A stretch of 64,000 bases of DNA from positions 123,412,622-123,476,621 of the forward strand of contig NC_068920.1 in assembly GCF_023091745.1 (NCBI RefSeq), given 5' to 3'. The DNA is from Budorcas taxicolor. Lineage: Eukaryota > Chordata > Mammalia > Artiodactyla > Bovidae. The notes below the pieces were generated by a model, which did no database searches, was not told where the DNA came from, and was given only the letters and a program-made list of their open reading frames with translations. Positions 20,256-32,032 of the stretch are shown here, one piece after another. Position numbers and translations under genes: made by a program. Position 1 is the stretch's first letter. Each line of letters opens with the position of its first letter.

Positions 20256-22150
20256 AGTATTCTTAAAAAAAGCTTAAACAATAATGCAGAGTTAATCATC
20301 TTAGGGATGACATAAGCTGTTTTCCTCCTTTTCTTTTGGGTAACCCATTCCCTTCCCCTGTTAAAAATGGTTCTCAGGAAAGGCCCACCTGTGGTTTTGC
20401 CCCACATTACACACTGATTGATGGGTTATCTCTCCACAGTCTATTGCTTCTTAAGCCTTGTCTACGCTGTGACATGGAAGAGCTGTCTTTGTGAGAAGGG
20501 CTGTTAGGTGTAATTTTTTGGGAGGGACTCGGGGGCCTTCGGTCCCTTCCTGGGCCCCTGGACCTATTGAGCACCTAATCTGCTTTGCTTACACTGAAGG
20601 CCAGCCCTGATAATCCCAGCTCCACCTGCATTGCCAGGCTGTCAGCAGGATAAAGTGGGATGATGGATGGAGGAGCATTTTGAAAAGTTAAAAGCTCCTC
20701 ACAATTGTGAGTTGTTATTGTTATTAATCCACAGTGTCAGAGAGACACTCCTCTTGAAAAGAGTCCCATTCCTGAGGAGCCTGGGGGCAATTTGGGAGGA
20801 GGTATCACTCATTGGTTTCTTGTTCTTAGAGCAACAAAATCGCCCCCAGTGCACATGGAGTGAATAGGATGAAAAGTTGTTCTTAAAATCAGCACGGATA
20901 AAGGGCTCCCCTCTCCCACCCCAGAGCCTCTAAAACTTGTAAACTTTGCTTTGGCAGGTTCATTGCCAAGTGACAGGGAGCCAATAGCCTTCCTTCTCCC
21001 TCTCTGTTCCCACATCTCTTTCTCTACCCCCTCTCAGTTATTTTAGAACAAGTCTCAGCACGGAGCTGATCGTCAGCTTCTGGAAAGCTGAACTGGTGCC
21101 TAAGTATTCGGCTTGGCTGAGTGAGGGGAGGAGGGCTTGCTTCTGCAGGAAGAGGACAGGGGTGCAAGCTGGGGAACTGCGAGGGAACGGGGGCCTTGGT
21201 CCAAGTTTGTACACTCACTTCCTGGCCTGCGCTTCTGTATTCTGTTCACAGCTCATCCAGGGGTGGGGCTGGGAGAGGATGGAGGCTGGGGGAGGCAGGA
21301 GGGAGGGTCTGAGGCAGTCAGGTCCTGGGACTGATTGAGATTCTGACTGTTGGTCAGATTTTGTTAGATATGGGGCCAGCTGCTGGAAAATAAGTCAGGA
21401 AGTGGGAGAGAGGTGGCCAGTGGGTATTTATGGTGGTGATTTTTTGTCTTACTGGAAAGAGCTGTTTCCACATATCTTTTTCAGGTGGGAATGGGGACCC
21501 CTGCTGCCTTTCCCTCATCACTGGCTGTTTTCATAGGTTGGGGTTTTGGCAAGAAGACATGTGTTGGCTGGAGTTCCTGGGACTGGGTTGGGCAGCACAA
21601 GGAGGGCCCCTGAGCTGGGGTTGAGATGCTGTCCTCTGCCCTCACTGATGGTGAGCACCTTGAGCCCTGCTGTTCTTTGAGAGCAGCCCCAAGAGTGAAG
21701 GGCCTCCTGAGGCAGCTGCCTGCAGTGTGGGCAGGCTAGGAAGCATGGCTTTGTATCTGTGTGGGAGAAATTGTCTTCTGTACTCTAGAACCCTCTTGCT
21801 CGGTGAGCATGCCCAGAATATGGCTTCTTCTCTCTAGTTCTTCCTGCTGAGTGAAAACCCCTTCTTTCTCCATCCAAATTTAACTTACACAGGGCTTGGC
21901 TGAAATCCCACCTCCTTCTGTACCTTTAGAACAGTCTTCTCATTACATCCCAAACATTAAGAACTGTGTTCATATCCATCACACGAGTGGGCTCTTGATG
22001 ACCTGAAAGTCCATAGATGTTGACACTCGTGAAGTTATTTTTATCTCATCATTTATTATGTGTGTCTCAAGAATTTCTCTGTATGTGCTATATTCTTCTT
22101 GAAATAGTTCATTTCTTTAGGACAAATGCTACCCCCTACTCTTTTGAAAA
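20256..22150. other. unique, relatively GC-rich segment, no gene seen
   Basis: About 1.9 kb with almost no recognised repeat. It is GC-richer than its surroundings between 20510 and 21760 but poor in CpG, so it is not a CpG island. Several overlapping frames of 62-80 codons at 21096-21338 share one interval in all three plus frames, which argues for stop-poor GC-rich DNA, not an exon. Possible regulatory sequence (inference). Confidence 0.5.
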
Positions 22151-22151
22151 G

Positions 22152-22476
22152 ATTTTGCGTATTTAGTATTTATTTTGGCTGTGCTGGGGCTTCGCTGTTG
22201 CGCAGGCTTTTCTCCAGTGGTGAATGAGAGCTACTCTAGCTGCAGAGCATGGGCTCCTCATCGTGCAGCACAGCTCTAGGGAATGCGGGTTTCAGTAGTT
22301 GTGGCACGTGGACTCAGGAGTTTTGGTTCCCAAGCTCTATGGCACGGGCTCAGGAGTTGTAGGGCACAGGCTTCATTGTTCTGCGGTACATGGGATCTTC
22401 CCGGATCAGGGATGGAACTCATGCTTCCTGCGTTGGCAGGCAGATTCTTTACCACTGAGCCACCAGGGAAGACCCC
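22152..22476 (-). mobile_element. CHR-2-type SINE
   Basis: Antisense, about 320 bp: 'ttattttggctgtgctggggc', long internal tRNA-unrelated region, 'atcttcccggatcagggatgg', and head ending 'ccactgagccaccagggaag'. Confidence 0.85.
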
Positions 22477-23240
22477 ACTCCACTCCTTTTAGACACTGTT
22501 TGATTCCAAATTTTATACTGAAAGTGGTAAGCATTCTAAACCCATTTCTTCCCTTTTTCCTTTAGTGAATACAGTTTATGGGAAATGAGGATAGGTATTG
22601 GACAGGCAGATGTACTGTCAAGAGCAGAAAGGTTCTAGAGCATCCATCCTCCGCGATGTGCCTTTACTGCCTCATCCGGCACCAGCGTCAGGCATCACTA
22701 GTGGAGCGTCACTCTCTTCTCCATCCAACGCATGTGCAGGCACTATCTATCAATCAGAGCTGGGCCGATGCTCTGAAGCATTTGTGGGGAGCACGTGGGC
22801 TTCTTTGAAATTCTCCCCCTCCATTTCTCAGTCTTCCCTGAAATGGCCAAAGTAGGTAAAATGAGGGACAGGAGGCTGGGTGGTCAGAAGGCAGGAGGAG
22901 GTCTTGGGCATAGGAGGATGCCTTTTACAATTCTGCCACCCTGGGGGAGTTGGATAATCATGCTTGGATGGTGGTCATGCAGGAAGGAGAATAGAATGGC
23001 ACTACGTTTCCATAGCTGCTTCAAAGTATAACATTTTAATATACCGAGTGTCTGGGTCCCACGTTCTTCCCAGTCCAGGTATTATATCAGAGAAGTAGAC
23101 TTTACATTTTGGTGTTTTCCGGTAGGGTAGATGCAATCCGGGATGGGATTATTTTCTGTCTGCCAATTCATACCTGGTTTTCAAAGATTTTCATATCAAG
23201 AATTGATTTCAGAAATTAATGTTAAAATACTACTGGTGTG
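22477..23240. other. unique sequence, no gene seen
   Basis: No recognised repeat. Frames up to 85 codons overlap in different phases. Confidence 0.5.
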
Positions 23241-23372
23241 GACACTTCCATGGGAGTCCAGTGGGCAGGACTCTGTGCTTCCAATGCAGGGGATGCATGT
23301 TCGATCCCTGGCTGAGGAAGTAGGATTCTGCAAGTTGAGGGCTGTGGCAAAAAACAAAACAAAACAGAACAA
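23241..23372 (+). mobile_element. CHR-type SINE (short form)
   Basis: Plus-strand: 'cttccatgggagtccagtggg', 'cttccaatgcaggggatgc', B-box 'gttcgatccc', 'gctgtggcaaaaaacaaaac' with A-rich tail. Confidence 0.8.
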
Positions 23373-24233
23373 ACTTCCAGTGCTCACTTCCCTCGGGTCA
23401 TTATAGGCACTGCCAGTGTTTCCTCAGAGCCTATACTGGTTCTCAGAGCCCACCACCCAGTCTCCCTTCACTTTGCTTCCAGGCTGGCACCAATGGCCTT
23501 CTTCACACGATGTCTTCGGACCACTGGTTTTGCTTAAATCACAGCACAAGAGCCAGACATGTCTGGGGGTTTCCCTTCTGCCCTGAGGTGACAGGCAGCA
23601 AATGACTGACCTCATGTGAGTCAGAAGGGCCAGCTGCTTGCCTCAGTGTGTGCTCTAGATTGCCCCTTGCAATCAGGGTGAGGCAGAGGCTTAGAATCAC
23701 ACCCATACTCAGCTCTTCCCCTGTTTTTCTCCTGCTTCCCCCACTCCCTTCTTGATTCTTCCTGAAAGCACTTCATTGATATATTACTGGCAAGTGAATC
23801 ACAGACTCAAGATCTGATTCTGGGAAACTGATTTAAGATGAGGGCAGCAGAGGGGGGATGGTGGTGGTGGTGGTGAGAAGGGTGACTATTTAATCTCAAT
23901 CATGGTTAAAAGAAAGCTCCATGGAATCTTGATTTGGGGGCAAGGGATCTGTGACTAAAGCATGGAGGTGTCTGGGGGAGGATGCTTCCAGTATCTGTTT
24001 GCCTACAAGACTTGGGGATTTGTAGTGTCTGTTGAGACTGCCAGTGGTCTAGAGAGAATTCCAGGTGAGAACCTGGGTGGGCAGCAGTCAATTTCTATAG
24101 CTCAGGTTAAATCACTTCTGGAAGCCAGAGGGTTGGTAGTAGTTGATTTCTCAGTTTCTGAGACTGGAAGTTGGCAACGGCCCTGGAACAGCCACGATGA
24201 CCTCCATGGGCGGAGGGGAGGTTTTGTGTGGTG
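23373..24233. other. unique sequence, no gene seen
   Basis: No recognised repeat apart from a short (TGG)n at about 23860-23873. No coding exon supported. Confidence 0.5.
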
Positions 24234-24245
24234 GATGCTGGATGT

Positions 24246-24797
24246 GATTGCAGCCATGAAATTAAAAGACACTTACTCCTTGGAAGGAAAGTTATGACCA
24301 ACCTAGATAGCATATTCAAAAGCAGAGATATTACTTTGCCGACTAAGGTCCGTCTAGTCAAGGCTATGGTTTTTCCAGTAGTCATGTATGGATGTGAGAG
24401 TTGGACTGTGAAGAAGGCTGAGTGCCGAAGAATTGATGCTTTTGAAGTGTGGTGTTGGAGAAGACTCTTGAGAGTCCCTTGGACTGCGAGGAGATCCAAC
24501 CAGTCCATTCTGAAGGAGATCAACCCTGGGATTTCTTTGGAAGGAATGATGCTAAAGCTGAAACTCCAGTACTTTGGCCACCTCATGCGAAGAGTTAACT
24601 CATTGGAGAAGACTTTGATGCTGGGAGGGATTGGGGGCAGGAGGAGAAGGGGACGACAGAGGATGAGATGGCTGGATGGCATCACTGACTCGATGGACGT
24701 GACTCTGAGTGAACTCCAGGAGATGGTGATGGACAGGGAGGCCTGGCGTGCTGCGATTCATGGGGTCACAAAGAGTCGGACACGACTGAGCGACTGA
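24246..24797 (+). pseudogene. BovB reverse transcriptase C-terminus, open fragment
   Basis: Uninterrupted reading segment of about 183 codons covering the C-terminal third of the BovB polyprotein: 'HLLLGRKVM' at the start, 'MYGCESWTVKKAECRRIDAF' in the middle, the basic 'GGRRRRGRQRMRWLDGITDSMD' block near the end, and the usual terminal 'KSRTRLSD'. Endonuclease and the RT core (including YADD) are absent, so it cannot be active. The apparent upstream start lies in flanking DNA. The intact frame indicates recent insertion. Confidence 0.85.
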
Positions 24798-24810
24798 ACT
24801 GAACTGAACT
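24246..24810 (+). mobile_element. BovB LINE 3' end, young copy
   Basis: Plus-strand BovB, 5' truncated just before 'cagccatgaaattaaaagac' and complete to the 3' end 'gactgaactgaactgaact'. Flanking gatgctggatgt (24234-24245) and gatgctggctgt (24811-24822) match at 11 of 12 positions as a target duplication. Nearly identical to the copy at 30213-30768. Confidence 0.9.
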
Positions 24811-24890
24811 GATGCTGGCTGTACTGCCATCTGGGTGTCAAGGTGAAGTGGTTTGACCTTTGCGAGTAAGCATTTCCTTCCTTTATTTTA

Positions 24891-25060
24891 GGGTTTCCTT
24901 GGTGGCTCAGATGGTAAAGAATCTGCCTGCAATCCAGGAGACCCAGGTTTGATCCCTGGGTCGGGGAGATCTCCTGGAAAAGGGAATGGCAACCCGCTCT
25001 AGTATTCTTGCCTGGAGAATTCCATGGACAGAGGAGCTTGGGAGGCTATAGACTAAAATT
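24891..25060 (+). mobile_element. Bov-tA SINE, 3' truncated
   Basis: Plus-strand head 'ggtttccttggtggctcagatgg' with B-box 'ggtttgatccctgg', body to 'gaggctatagac'. The Bov-A 3' third is missing. Flanking ttattttag / ttattttat (about 24883 and 25067) may be target duplications. Confidence 0.85.
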
Positions 25061-27735
25061 CAATTTATTTTATTTTAAATTCAAATTTGCTACCTTTCAC
25101 TGCAGTCACAATGTGGACACACTTCTGTGTGAATTAAAGTAAACAAAGGCACACACTATTTTTCTGGAAATTTGAAGTTGAGATGGAATATTTATCTGTC
25201 TTGGCTAGGCAATTTTTTCTCTTTCTACTCCATCCATCAACCTTGTTGGATTTTTTTTTTTTAACACTATCATATGAGTCAGAATGGGTGTATCACTTTT
25301 AATTATTGTTGATTACCATTCATGTTGGAACAGCTACCTTGTAATACCATCTCCTATCAGAAATAAATGTCGACTTAGTGACCTGCATGAGATAGCTGGT
25401 GACCCAGCCCACTGGGGAGATGGCAGGCAGCCGCCTGGCGCTTGTTGAATTAAGAAGTGTGACTATAGTAATTAGCAGTGAGTTTCCAGCACAGGAGAGA
25501 GTAGATTCAGGGCACAGCCCAGTTGTCACACAGGTTGACCCCAGTGTGGGAGAAATGAGGGATTTGGGATTGGGGCCTGGAGGGTTGGGGAAGGGGTCAC
25601 GGGAAAGATGGTCGGTGGCAGAAACCAATTTGACATCCTTGAGCTTGTAATAGGATTTACCCTGGGCTTGCAGACCTTGGAGGTGTCAGCTATGCAAAGC
25701 TGGTTGACAGTTCTGCAGCCCTGGAGTATGTAATTGGGACCAGAAGAGTTAAGTCTTGACTGTTTTGCCTCTAGTATGTGCTTAATGGATCACAAACAAA
25801 AAGGAAGAGACACGGTGTTAAAATAGAACTGGGGCACAGATTGAAATGATACACGATTACTAGCAGTTGTACAATTCATGGAAAAAATGTGCATGCAGGT
25901 CTTTTAGGAAGTGTAAATAAAACAGATGGGTTTATGGAAGGGGGAAGTATGCTTTACACACCCAGCTCCTATATCAACAAATATTGCCCTCAAGGTAAAA
26001 TTTTTAAAAAATGTTCTAAGCTTGTATTAGTCACACCCATTTATTTTTGGCATAATTTGTGCACTATTTGGAAGTTGGCAAGAACAGGAATGTTAGGGCC
26101 AACATTTGGTCTTGCTTCAGGAGTTTCTGTGAATATGAATGCCTGAAGTTCATGTAGGCTTATACCATCTCTATAGCAACACATGTTTGTTGTGAAAATC
26201 CCACCTTTTAAAGTCAAGAATTTGTATGTTAACCTCAAATTCAACACACTATTCTAATTCTGGTGTTTTAAAACACTTTTAGGACTGTTGCATGTTCAGT
26301 ATTGGATTGGATTGGAGGGAGAGTTGATGGGTATACTTGGTAAATATATACACTCTGTCTCTGTGTCTGTCTGAGAAGGGAAGCCCTTGCTTTTGGAAGT
26401 TAAACTTAAGGTCCCTCCAGATGGGGCCGGATGAGTGGAACTTCAGCCCATGGAGCAGCCCTGGCAGATCTGAGAGCCCAGTTTGAAGCAACAATGGAGA
26501 AAATGGTTGTTGATTGTGATTTTTCCACCGACTGTTTAGAACTTGGGAAGAACTTATGGAGTACCTGTTTGGCTGGCTTTGGTCCTTCAGAGCCTGGAAA
26601 GCAAAAAAGGGCTGCCTGGACTCCAGACCGAATAAGGGAAAACAGCCCACATCCTTTCATCACCTTGAGGCATGGGGATTCTTCTGTGCAGTTCCATCTC
26701 TGTTGGGCTTTTGTGTGGTGGGTGCTGTTCTTGCCCTTGCTGGGATTCTTGATGGAAGCCTAGTTATATACCAGTGGTAGCAGGGAATTTGAGTATTTTT
26801 ACTGGTTTCCCAGTGCTGGCTTTTGGCAGAGTTATGATTATGCCTTATGTCCATAGCCCCTGGGCTCCGACATCCTGCTTCTTTTTGATGATGCCCTTTC
26901 CTATCCTCAGTGCTTCTCAAGATCCTCAAACTCTCCCCTCCCCTGACTTCAGAAGAGGATAAGATCAATTCTTTTATGTTGCTGTGTAAGAGAAGAGTCC
27001 TTTCACAGAGAGTAGTGGGCTTGGAAGAAGAACTAGCCTCCACATTAGAATCTAGGACCTACTTAATAGTGATGTGTCCATGAATAGTTTGCAGAAACTC
27101 CTAAAGTCCTCCATGTTAGCATGAAGGAAAAGAAAATAACACCTGCTTGAAAGACATCATGGATGTGACAGAGCTTTTTATAGTTCTCAACTCATTCAAA
27201 TGCAGATCTGAAATAATAAGAAATGGCAGATAACTTTCCATTCACATCCCAACTTTGTTCAATTGTTGGTTGCTGCTTGAAGTGTCATGTGGAAGATTCT
27301 TAGATGGAAGGAAAGTGCTGAGATTGATTGGTGATGTCTGTCAATGGCGCATGGAAGCTGGAAGAGTGCCCTCCTGTATAAAATGTTGCCACTTCTTGGT
27401 CCATTTTCTTTTCAAGAGGGTAGACTATGAAATAAAGGGATAAACATTTACTACTAAAATTTCAGGTGTCAGTGCATGGTGAAGGCATTATATTGAAGAA
27501 GTGGACCTCTCAGAACCCAGAATCAAGCATGTATAGTTCTGACTCTGTCTATGGATGAGAACTGTCATATTATTTCACAAGGCTGTTCTAGCTGCCTTGT
27601 TAGGAAGATGATAGTAACTGAGACTAGCATCGCATCTTCCCTTTTTGTTGTTCCATTGTTCAGAACACCTCTTCCATACATTTTGGCATTTGGAAAGAAA
27701 CAGGTTAGCACTTGGCTGTTTGTTGTTCTGTCTTG
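25061..27735. other. unique sequence, no gene supported
   Basis: About 2.7 kb without a recognised young repeat. A 110-codon plus frame at 26431-26763 has no recognised domain, and a 123-codon minus frame overlaps it at 26279-26650. T-run at 25250-25261. Confidence 0.5.
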
Positions 27736-28170
27736 ATATCTAGTGGTTTATTTTATTATGTTTTTATTGTGTTAGAATTGACATATAACATTATATTAGC
27801 ATCAGGTGTATAACATAATGATTCAGTATTTGTATGTATTGCAAAATGATCACCACAGTAAGGCTAATTAACATTCATCTTCATACAGTTATGGAACACT
27901 TTTTTCTTGTGATGAGAATTTTTAAGGTCTACTCTTGGGACTTCCCTGGCAGTCCAATGGTTAGCGCTCCACACTTCTACTGCAAGGGGGCATAGATCCG
28001 ATTCCTGCTTGGGGAACAAAGATCCTGCATGTCTCAAGGCATGGCCAAAAAAAAAAAAATTAAGATCTACTTTCTTAGCAACTTTCAAATATACAATACA
28101 GTATCATTAATTATTACCGTATGCTGTATATTACATGTAATTACATGTTAAAGACTAATGGTTTTTAACT
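27736..28170 (-). mobile_element. old L1 (L1M-type) 3'UTR, split by a CHR SINE
   Basis: Antisense L1 3'UTR: 'gacatataacattatattagc', 'caggtgtataacataatgattcag', 'gcaaaatgatcaccacagtaag', and after the SINE 'atgctgtatattacatgtaatt'. Confidence 0.65.
27938..28060 (+). mobile_element. CHR-type SINE (short form)
   Basis: Plus-strand 'gggacttccctggcagtccaatgg', 'ctactgcaagggggcatag', 'ggcatggcc' and a 13-nt A-run. Flanking ttaaggtctactctt (27923-27937) and ttaagatctactttc (28061-28075) are target duplications with mismatches. Confidence 0.9.
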
Positions 28171-28523
28171 ATATGTTCCTGTTCATTTGTGAAACTGTAA
28201 GTTGTCCAAAGGAAGGGATTATGTCCAACACTTTCTCTCCTGATTCCTGGTCTAAAATAGGATAAGTAATTATTTGCTTAGCAAATTCAGAATTGATCAT
28301 TACAATTTTTCTTGTTACATGCATAATTAATTTTGAAAAATTTGAAAAATAAAAAAAATGAGAGAATCAAGTAAAAATTGATTATAACCTTATCGCTAGA
28401 AATAATTACCAATACCATTTGATGTGTTTCCTGCCAACATTTTTTATGTGTATATTTAGATATAACTTTCAAAATAGGTGAGAGCATACTGTTTATATAA
28501 TTATGTGATCTGATTTTTCTTTT
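28171..28523. other. ancient repeat-like sequence, no gene
   Basis: About 28195-28275 is L2-like ('gtccaaaggaagggattatg'). 28330-28520 resembles a very old antisense L1/ancient-repeat segment. Assignments are weak. Confidence 0.4.
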
Positions 28524-29508
28524 CAGTCAGTTCAGTTCAGTCGCTCAGTTGTGTCCAACTCTTTGCGACCCCATGGACTGCACAGCATGCCAGGCTTCCC
28601 TGTCTATCACCAACTCCCAGAGCTTGCTCAGACTCATATCCATTGAGTCGGTGATGTTATCCAACCATCTTATGCTCTGTCGTCTCCTTCTCCTCCTGCC
28701 TTCAATTTTTCCCAGCATCAGGGTCTCTTCAAATGAGTCAGTTCTTCACATCAGGTGGCCAAGATATTGGAGTTTCACCTTCAGCACCAATCCTTCCAAT
28801 GAATATTCAGGATTGATTTCCTTTAGGATGGACTGGTTGGATCTCTTTGCAGTCCAAGGGACTCTCAAGACTCTTCTTCAACACCACACTTCAAAAGCAT
28901 CAATCCTTCAGTGCTCAGCTTTCTTTATAGTACAGCTCTCACATCCATACATGACTACTGGAAAAACCATAGCTTTGACTAGAAGGACGTTTTTTGGCAA
29001 AGTAACATCTCTGCTTTTGAATATGCTATCTAGGTTGGTCATAACTTTTCTTCCAAGGAGCAAGCGTCTTTTAATTTCATGGCTGCAGTTACCACCTGCA
29101 GTGATTTTGGAGCCGCCCGCCCCCCCACCCCGTCCCCGTGCCAAATAGTCTGTCACTGTTTCCCCATCTATTTGCCATGAAGTGATGAGACCAGATGCCA
29201 TGATTTTAGTTTTCTGAATATTGAGTTTTAAGCCAACTTTTTCACTCTCCTCTTTCACTTTCATCAAGAGGCTCTTTAGTTTTTCACTTTCTGTCATAAG
29301 GGTGGTGTCATCTGCGTATCTGAGGTTATTGATATTTCTCCTGGCAATCTTGATTCCAGCTTGTGCTTCATCTAGCCCAGCATTTCACGTGATATACTCT
29401 GTGTGTTAGTTAAATAAGCAGGGTGACAATATACAGCCTTGATGTACTCCTCTCCCAATTTGGAACCAGTCTGTTGTTCCATGTCCAGTTCTAACTCTTG
29501 CTTCTTGA
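28524..29508 (-). mobile_element. BovB LINE 3' third
   Basis: Antisense BovB of about 985 bp, from its 3' end (28524, 'cagtcagttcagttcagtcgc') through the RT C-terminus, past the YADD motif (minus-strand reading NLRYADD at about 29305-29325), to truncation near 29508. The linker at 29114-29143 is replaced by a C-rich stretch. Minus-strand remnants at 28908-29297 include KVGLKLNIQKTKIMASG. Confidence 0.85.
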
Positions 29509-29639
29509 CCAATTATTGCTCTGATTAATTTTCTAAATGAATCTTAATAAACAATAAAATGCTTAAGTTTTAATTTTTAAAATGTCAACTGTTTATTAGT
29601 TTGTGACTTAAACAATGGTATCCATTAATTGTCAAAAAA

Positions 29640-30100
29640 AACTTTGAAAGATATGGAATGAAAAATAAACGACTTCCTTCCCCTCATCTACCTCATGCCT
29701 TCACTTTCTGTAGGCTCCTCCCCCTTTAAAAATTTTATATTTCCTTCCAGATGTTATTTATACATTCATTGATATATAAAATATTGTTCATATTATTCAT
29801 ATGGTTTTTCAACATGACTTTTGTGCTTATTATATCATTGACTCTTTTACATTACTGCATTCAAATCCATCTCATCCTTTTAAACTGCTACAAGGTATCC
29901 CATTCTATGGATATCTCATTCTTAACCAAATTCTTATTGGTGGGTTTTTGGTGGTTTCCATTTTTTTGCTATTATAAACAACACAGCATTGAACATATTT
30001 ACACATATATTTGTGTACAGAAGTGTGAGTGTTTATGTAGGATTAATTCCTAGTGTGGAAATTCTTGACTAACGAGAGGATTTGTATTTAAAATAATGAA
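29640..30100 (-). mobile_element. very old L1-like segment
   Basis: Antisense L1-type motifs: 'tacaaggtatcccattctatgg', 'ggtttccatttttttgctattataaac' and 'aggattaattcctagtgtgg'. Highly diverged, boundaries approximate. Confidence 0.5.
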
Positions 30101-30212
30101 GGAGAAGGACAAATTGCCCTACAAAAATGTTAAACTATTACATTCTCACCAGCTACATATGAGCTTTCTGTTTTCAAATATCATCAGTAATATTTTCATA
30201 ATGAGGAGGTCT

Positions 30213-30768
30213 ACCATGAAATTAAAAGACGCTTACTCCTTGGAAGGAAAGTTATGACCAACCTAGATAGTATGTTCAAAAGCAGAGACATTACTTTGCC
30301 GACTAAGGTCCGTCTAGTCAAGGCTATGGTTTTTCCAGTAGTCATGTATGGATGTGAGAGTTGGACTGTGAAGAAGGCTGAGTGCCGAAGAATTGATGCT
30401 TTTGAAGTGTGGTGTTGGAGAAGACTCTTGAGAGTCCCCACTGCGAGGAGATCCAACCAGTCCATTCTGAAGGAGATCAACCCTGGGATTTCTTTGGAAG
30501 GGATGATGCTAAAGCTGAAACTCCAGTACTTTGGCCACCTCATGTGAAGAGTTGACTCACTGGAAAAGACTCTGATACTGGGAGGGATTAGGGGCAGGAG
30601 GAGAAGGGGACGACAGAGGATGAGATGGCTGGATGGCATCACTGACTCGATGGACGTGAGTCTGAGTGAACTCTGGGAGTTGGTGATGGACAGGGAGGCC
30701 TGGCGTTCTGCGATTCATGGGGTCGCAAAGAGTCAGACATGACTGAGCGACTGAACTGAACTGAACTG
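30213..30768 (+). mobile_element. BovB LINE 3' end, near-twin of the 24.2-kb copy
   Basis: Plus-strand BovB starting at 'ccatgaaattaaaagacgc', about 9 nt downstream of the truncation point of the 24246 copy, and complete at the 3' end. The frame has a 3-bp deletion near 30437 and a stop at the arginine codon after HLM (about 30545), so it is further decayed than its twin. Confidence 0.9.
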
Positions 30769-30780
30769 AGAGTATCCCGA

Positions 30781-31098
30781 CTGAAAGTGAAAGTGAAAGT
30801 CGCTCAGCTGTGTGCAACTCTTTTCGATCCCATGGACCACATAGTCCATGGAATTTTCCAGGCCAGAATAGTGGAGTGGGTAGCCTTTCCCTTCTCCAAG
30901 GGATCTTCCCAACCCAGGGATCGAACCCAATTTTCCCGCATTGCAGGTGAATTCTTTATCAGCTGAGCCACACGGGAAACCCAAGAATACGAGTGGGTAG
31001 CTTCTCCCTTCTCCAGTGGGTCTTCCCGACCCAGCAGTTGAACTGGGGTCTTCTGCATTGCAGGAGAATTCTTTACCAACTGAGCTATCAGGGAATCC
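30781..31098 (-). mobile_element. Bov-tA SINE with duplicated tRNA-like head
   Basis: Antisense: Bov-A body from 'gaaagtgaaagtgaaagtcgctc', first head (B-box complement 'gatcgaaccc', ending 'gctgagccacacgggaaaccc' near 30983), then a second body stub and head (30984-31098, ending 'gagctatcagggaatcc'). Short agtatccc / agtattccc flanks are possible target duplications. Confidence 0.85.
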
Positions 31099-32032
31099 TT
31101 AAAAATAGTATTCCCTTGCTAGTTTCACATGGATTAATTTTCCAGATTATGACTATGGAGTCACCCTCCCAACCCAATGGACAAACAAAATCCTGTTTTT
31201 GTGACTTGGATTGGGGTGACATTTAGCTTATAGAATAAGATGAAGAGAATTGACATCTCTACTGATACTTCTTATCCAAGAACACAGTTTTTGTTTCCTT
31301 TTATTAAGACTTACTTTGTGTTTTTCAATAGAACCAACATCATTCTTAAAAGCATTAGAATACTCTGCCCATGGATTAACTATCATTTATGTGCTATTAC
31401 CTTATTGCTAAACTATCAGATCATTTCTAGATTCAGCAATGTTACTGTGAGCACTTGTATGCTTTGTTTTTGAGTATATTTTGCTGATTTCCTTAGAATG
31501 TATTTCTGGAAGTAGATCAAAGGACCTTGGCCTTTAAAAAGCTCTTGGTAGCTATTGGGAGGTAGTGAATTTTTAGAAAGGCTTAAACAATCTACTCTCC
31601 TATCAGATGCGTAAGAGTACCTATCTGGTTAAACTGTCACCAGCTTCAAGTTAACATTCATAAAAACTTGGCTGTGACGAGAAGGAAGTGTGTGAAGGAA
31701 CACAGCAGTGTGCAGCGGCCCCACCTGTCTGTGAATAAATCTTCTCTTCCTTTCTCCTTTGCTTCATGCTTACCCCCCAGTACAGTCAGGAGGCAGTGTT
31801 CTCCCTTCGCTAAACTTTGGAGACATTTAGTTAAAAAAATTCTTGGGTCTTTCAGAAAGTTCAGTTGTCCATGGACATCTAGGAATGGAGAATAAATTTG
31901 GAGAGGTGTCTTTCCATTATGCCATGATAAAATTGTCTAATAGCAGAAAAGAGATATGCTACTGGAGATCAGTGGAGAAATAACTCCAGAAAGACTGAAG
32001 AGATGGAGTCAAAGCAAAAACAATACCTAAGT
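31099..32032. other. unique sequence, no gene seen
   Basis: No recognised young repeat. Frames up to 77 codons with no domain. Confidence 0.5.

Noticed and set aside
26431..26763. 110-codon frame beginning MSGTSAHGAALADLRAQFEA
   Set aside because: The start looks protein-like, but no family is recognised and minus-strand frames of similar length overlap it. Kept only as an unsupported frame; translated conservation would be needed.
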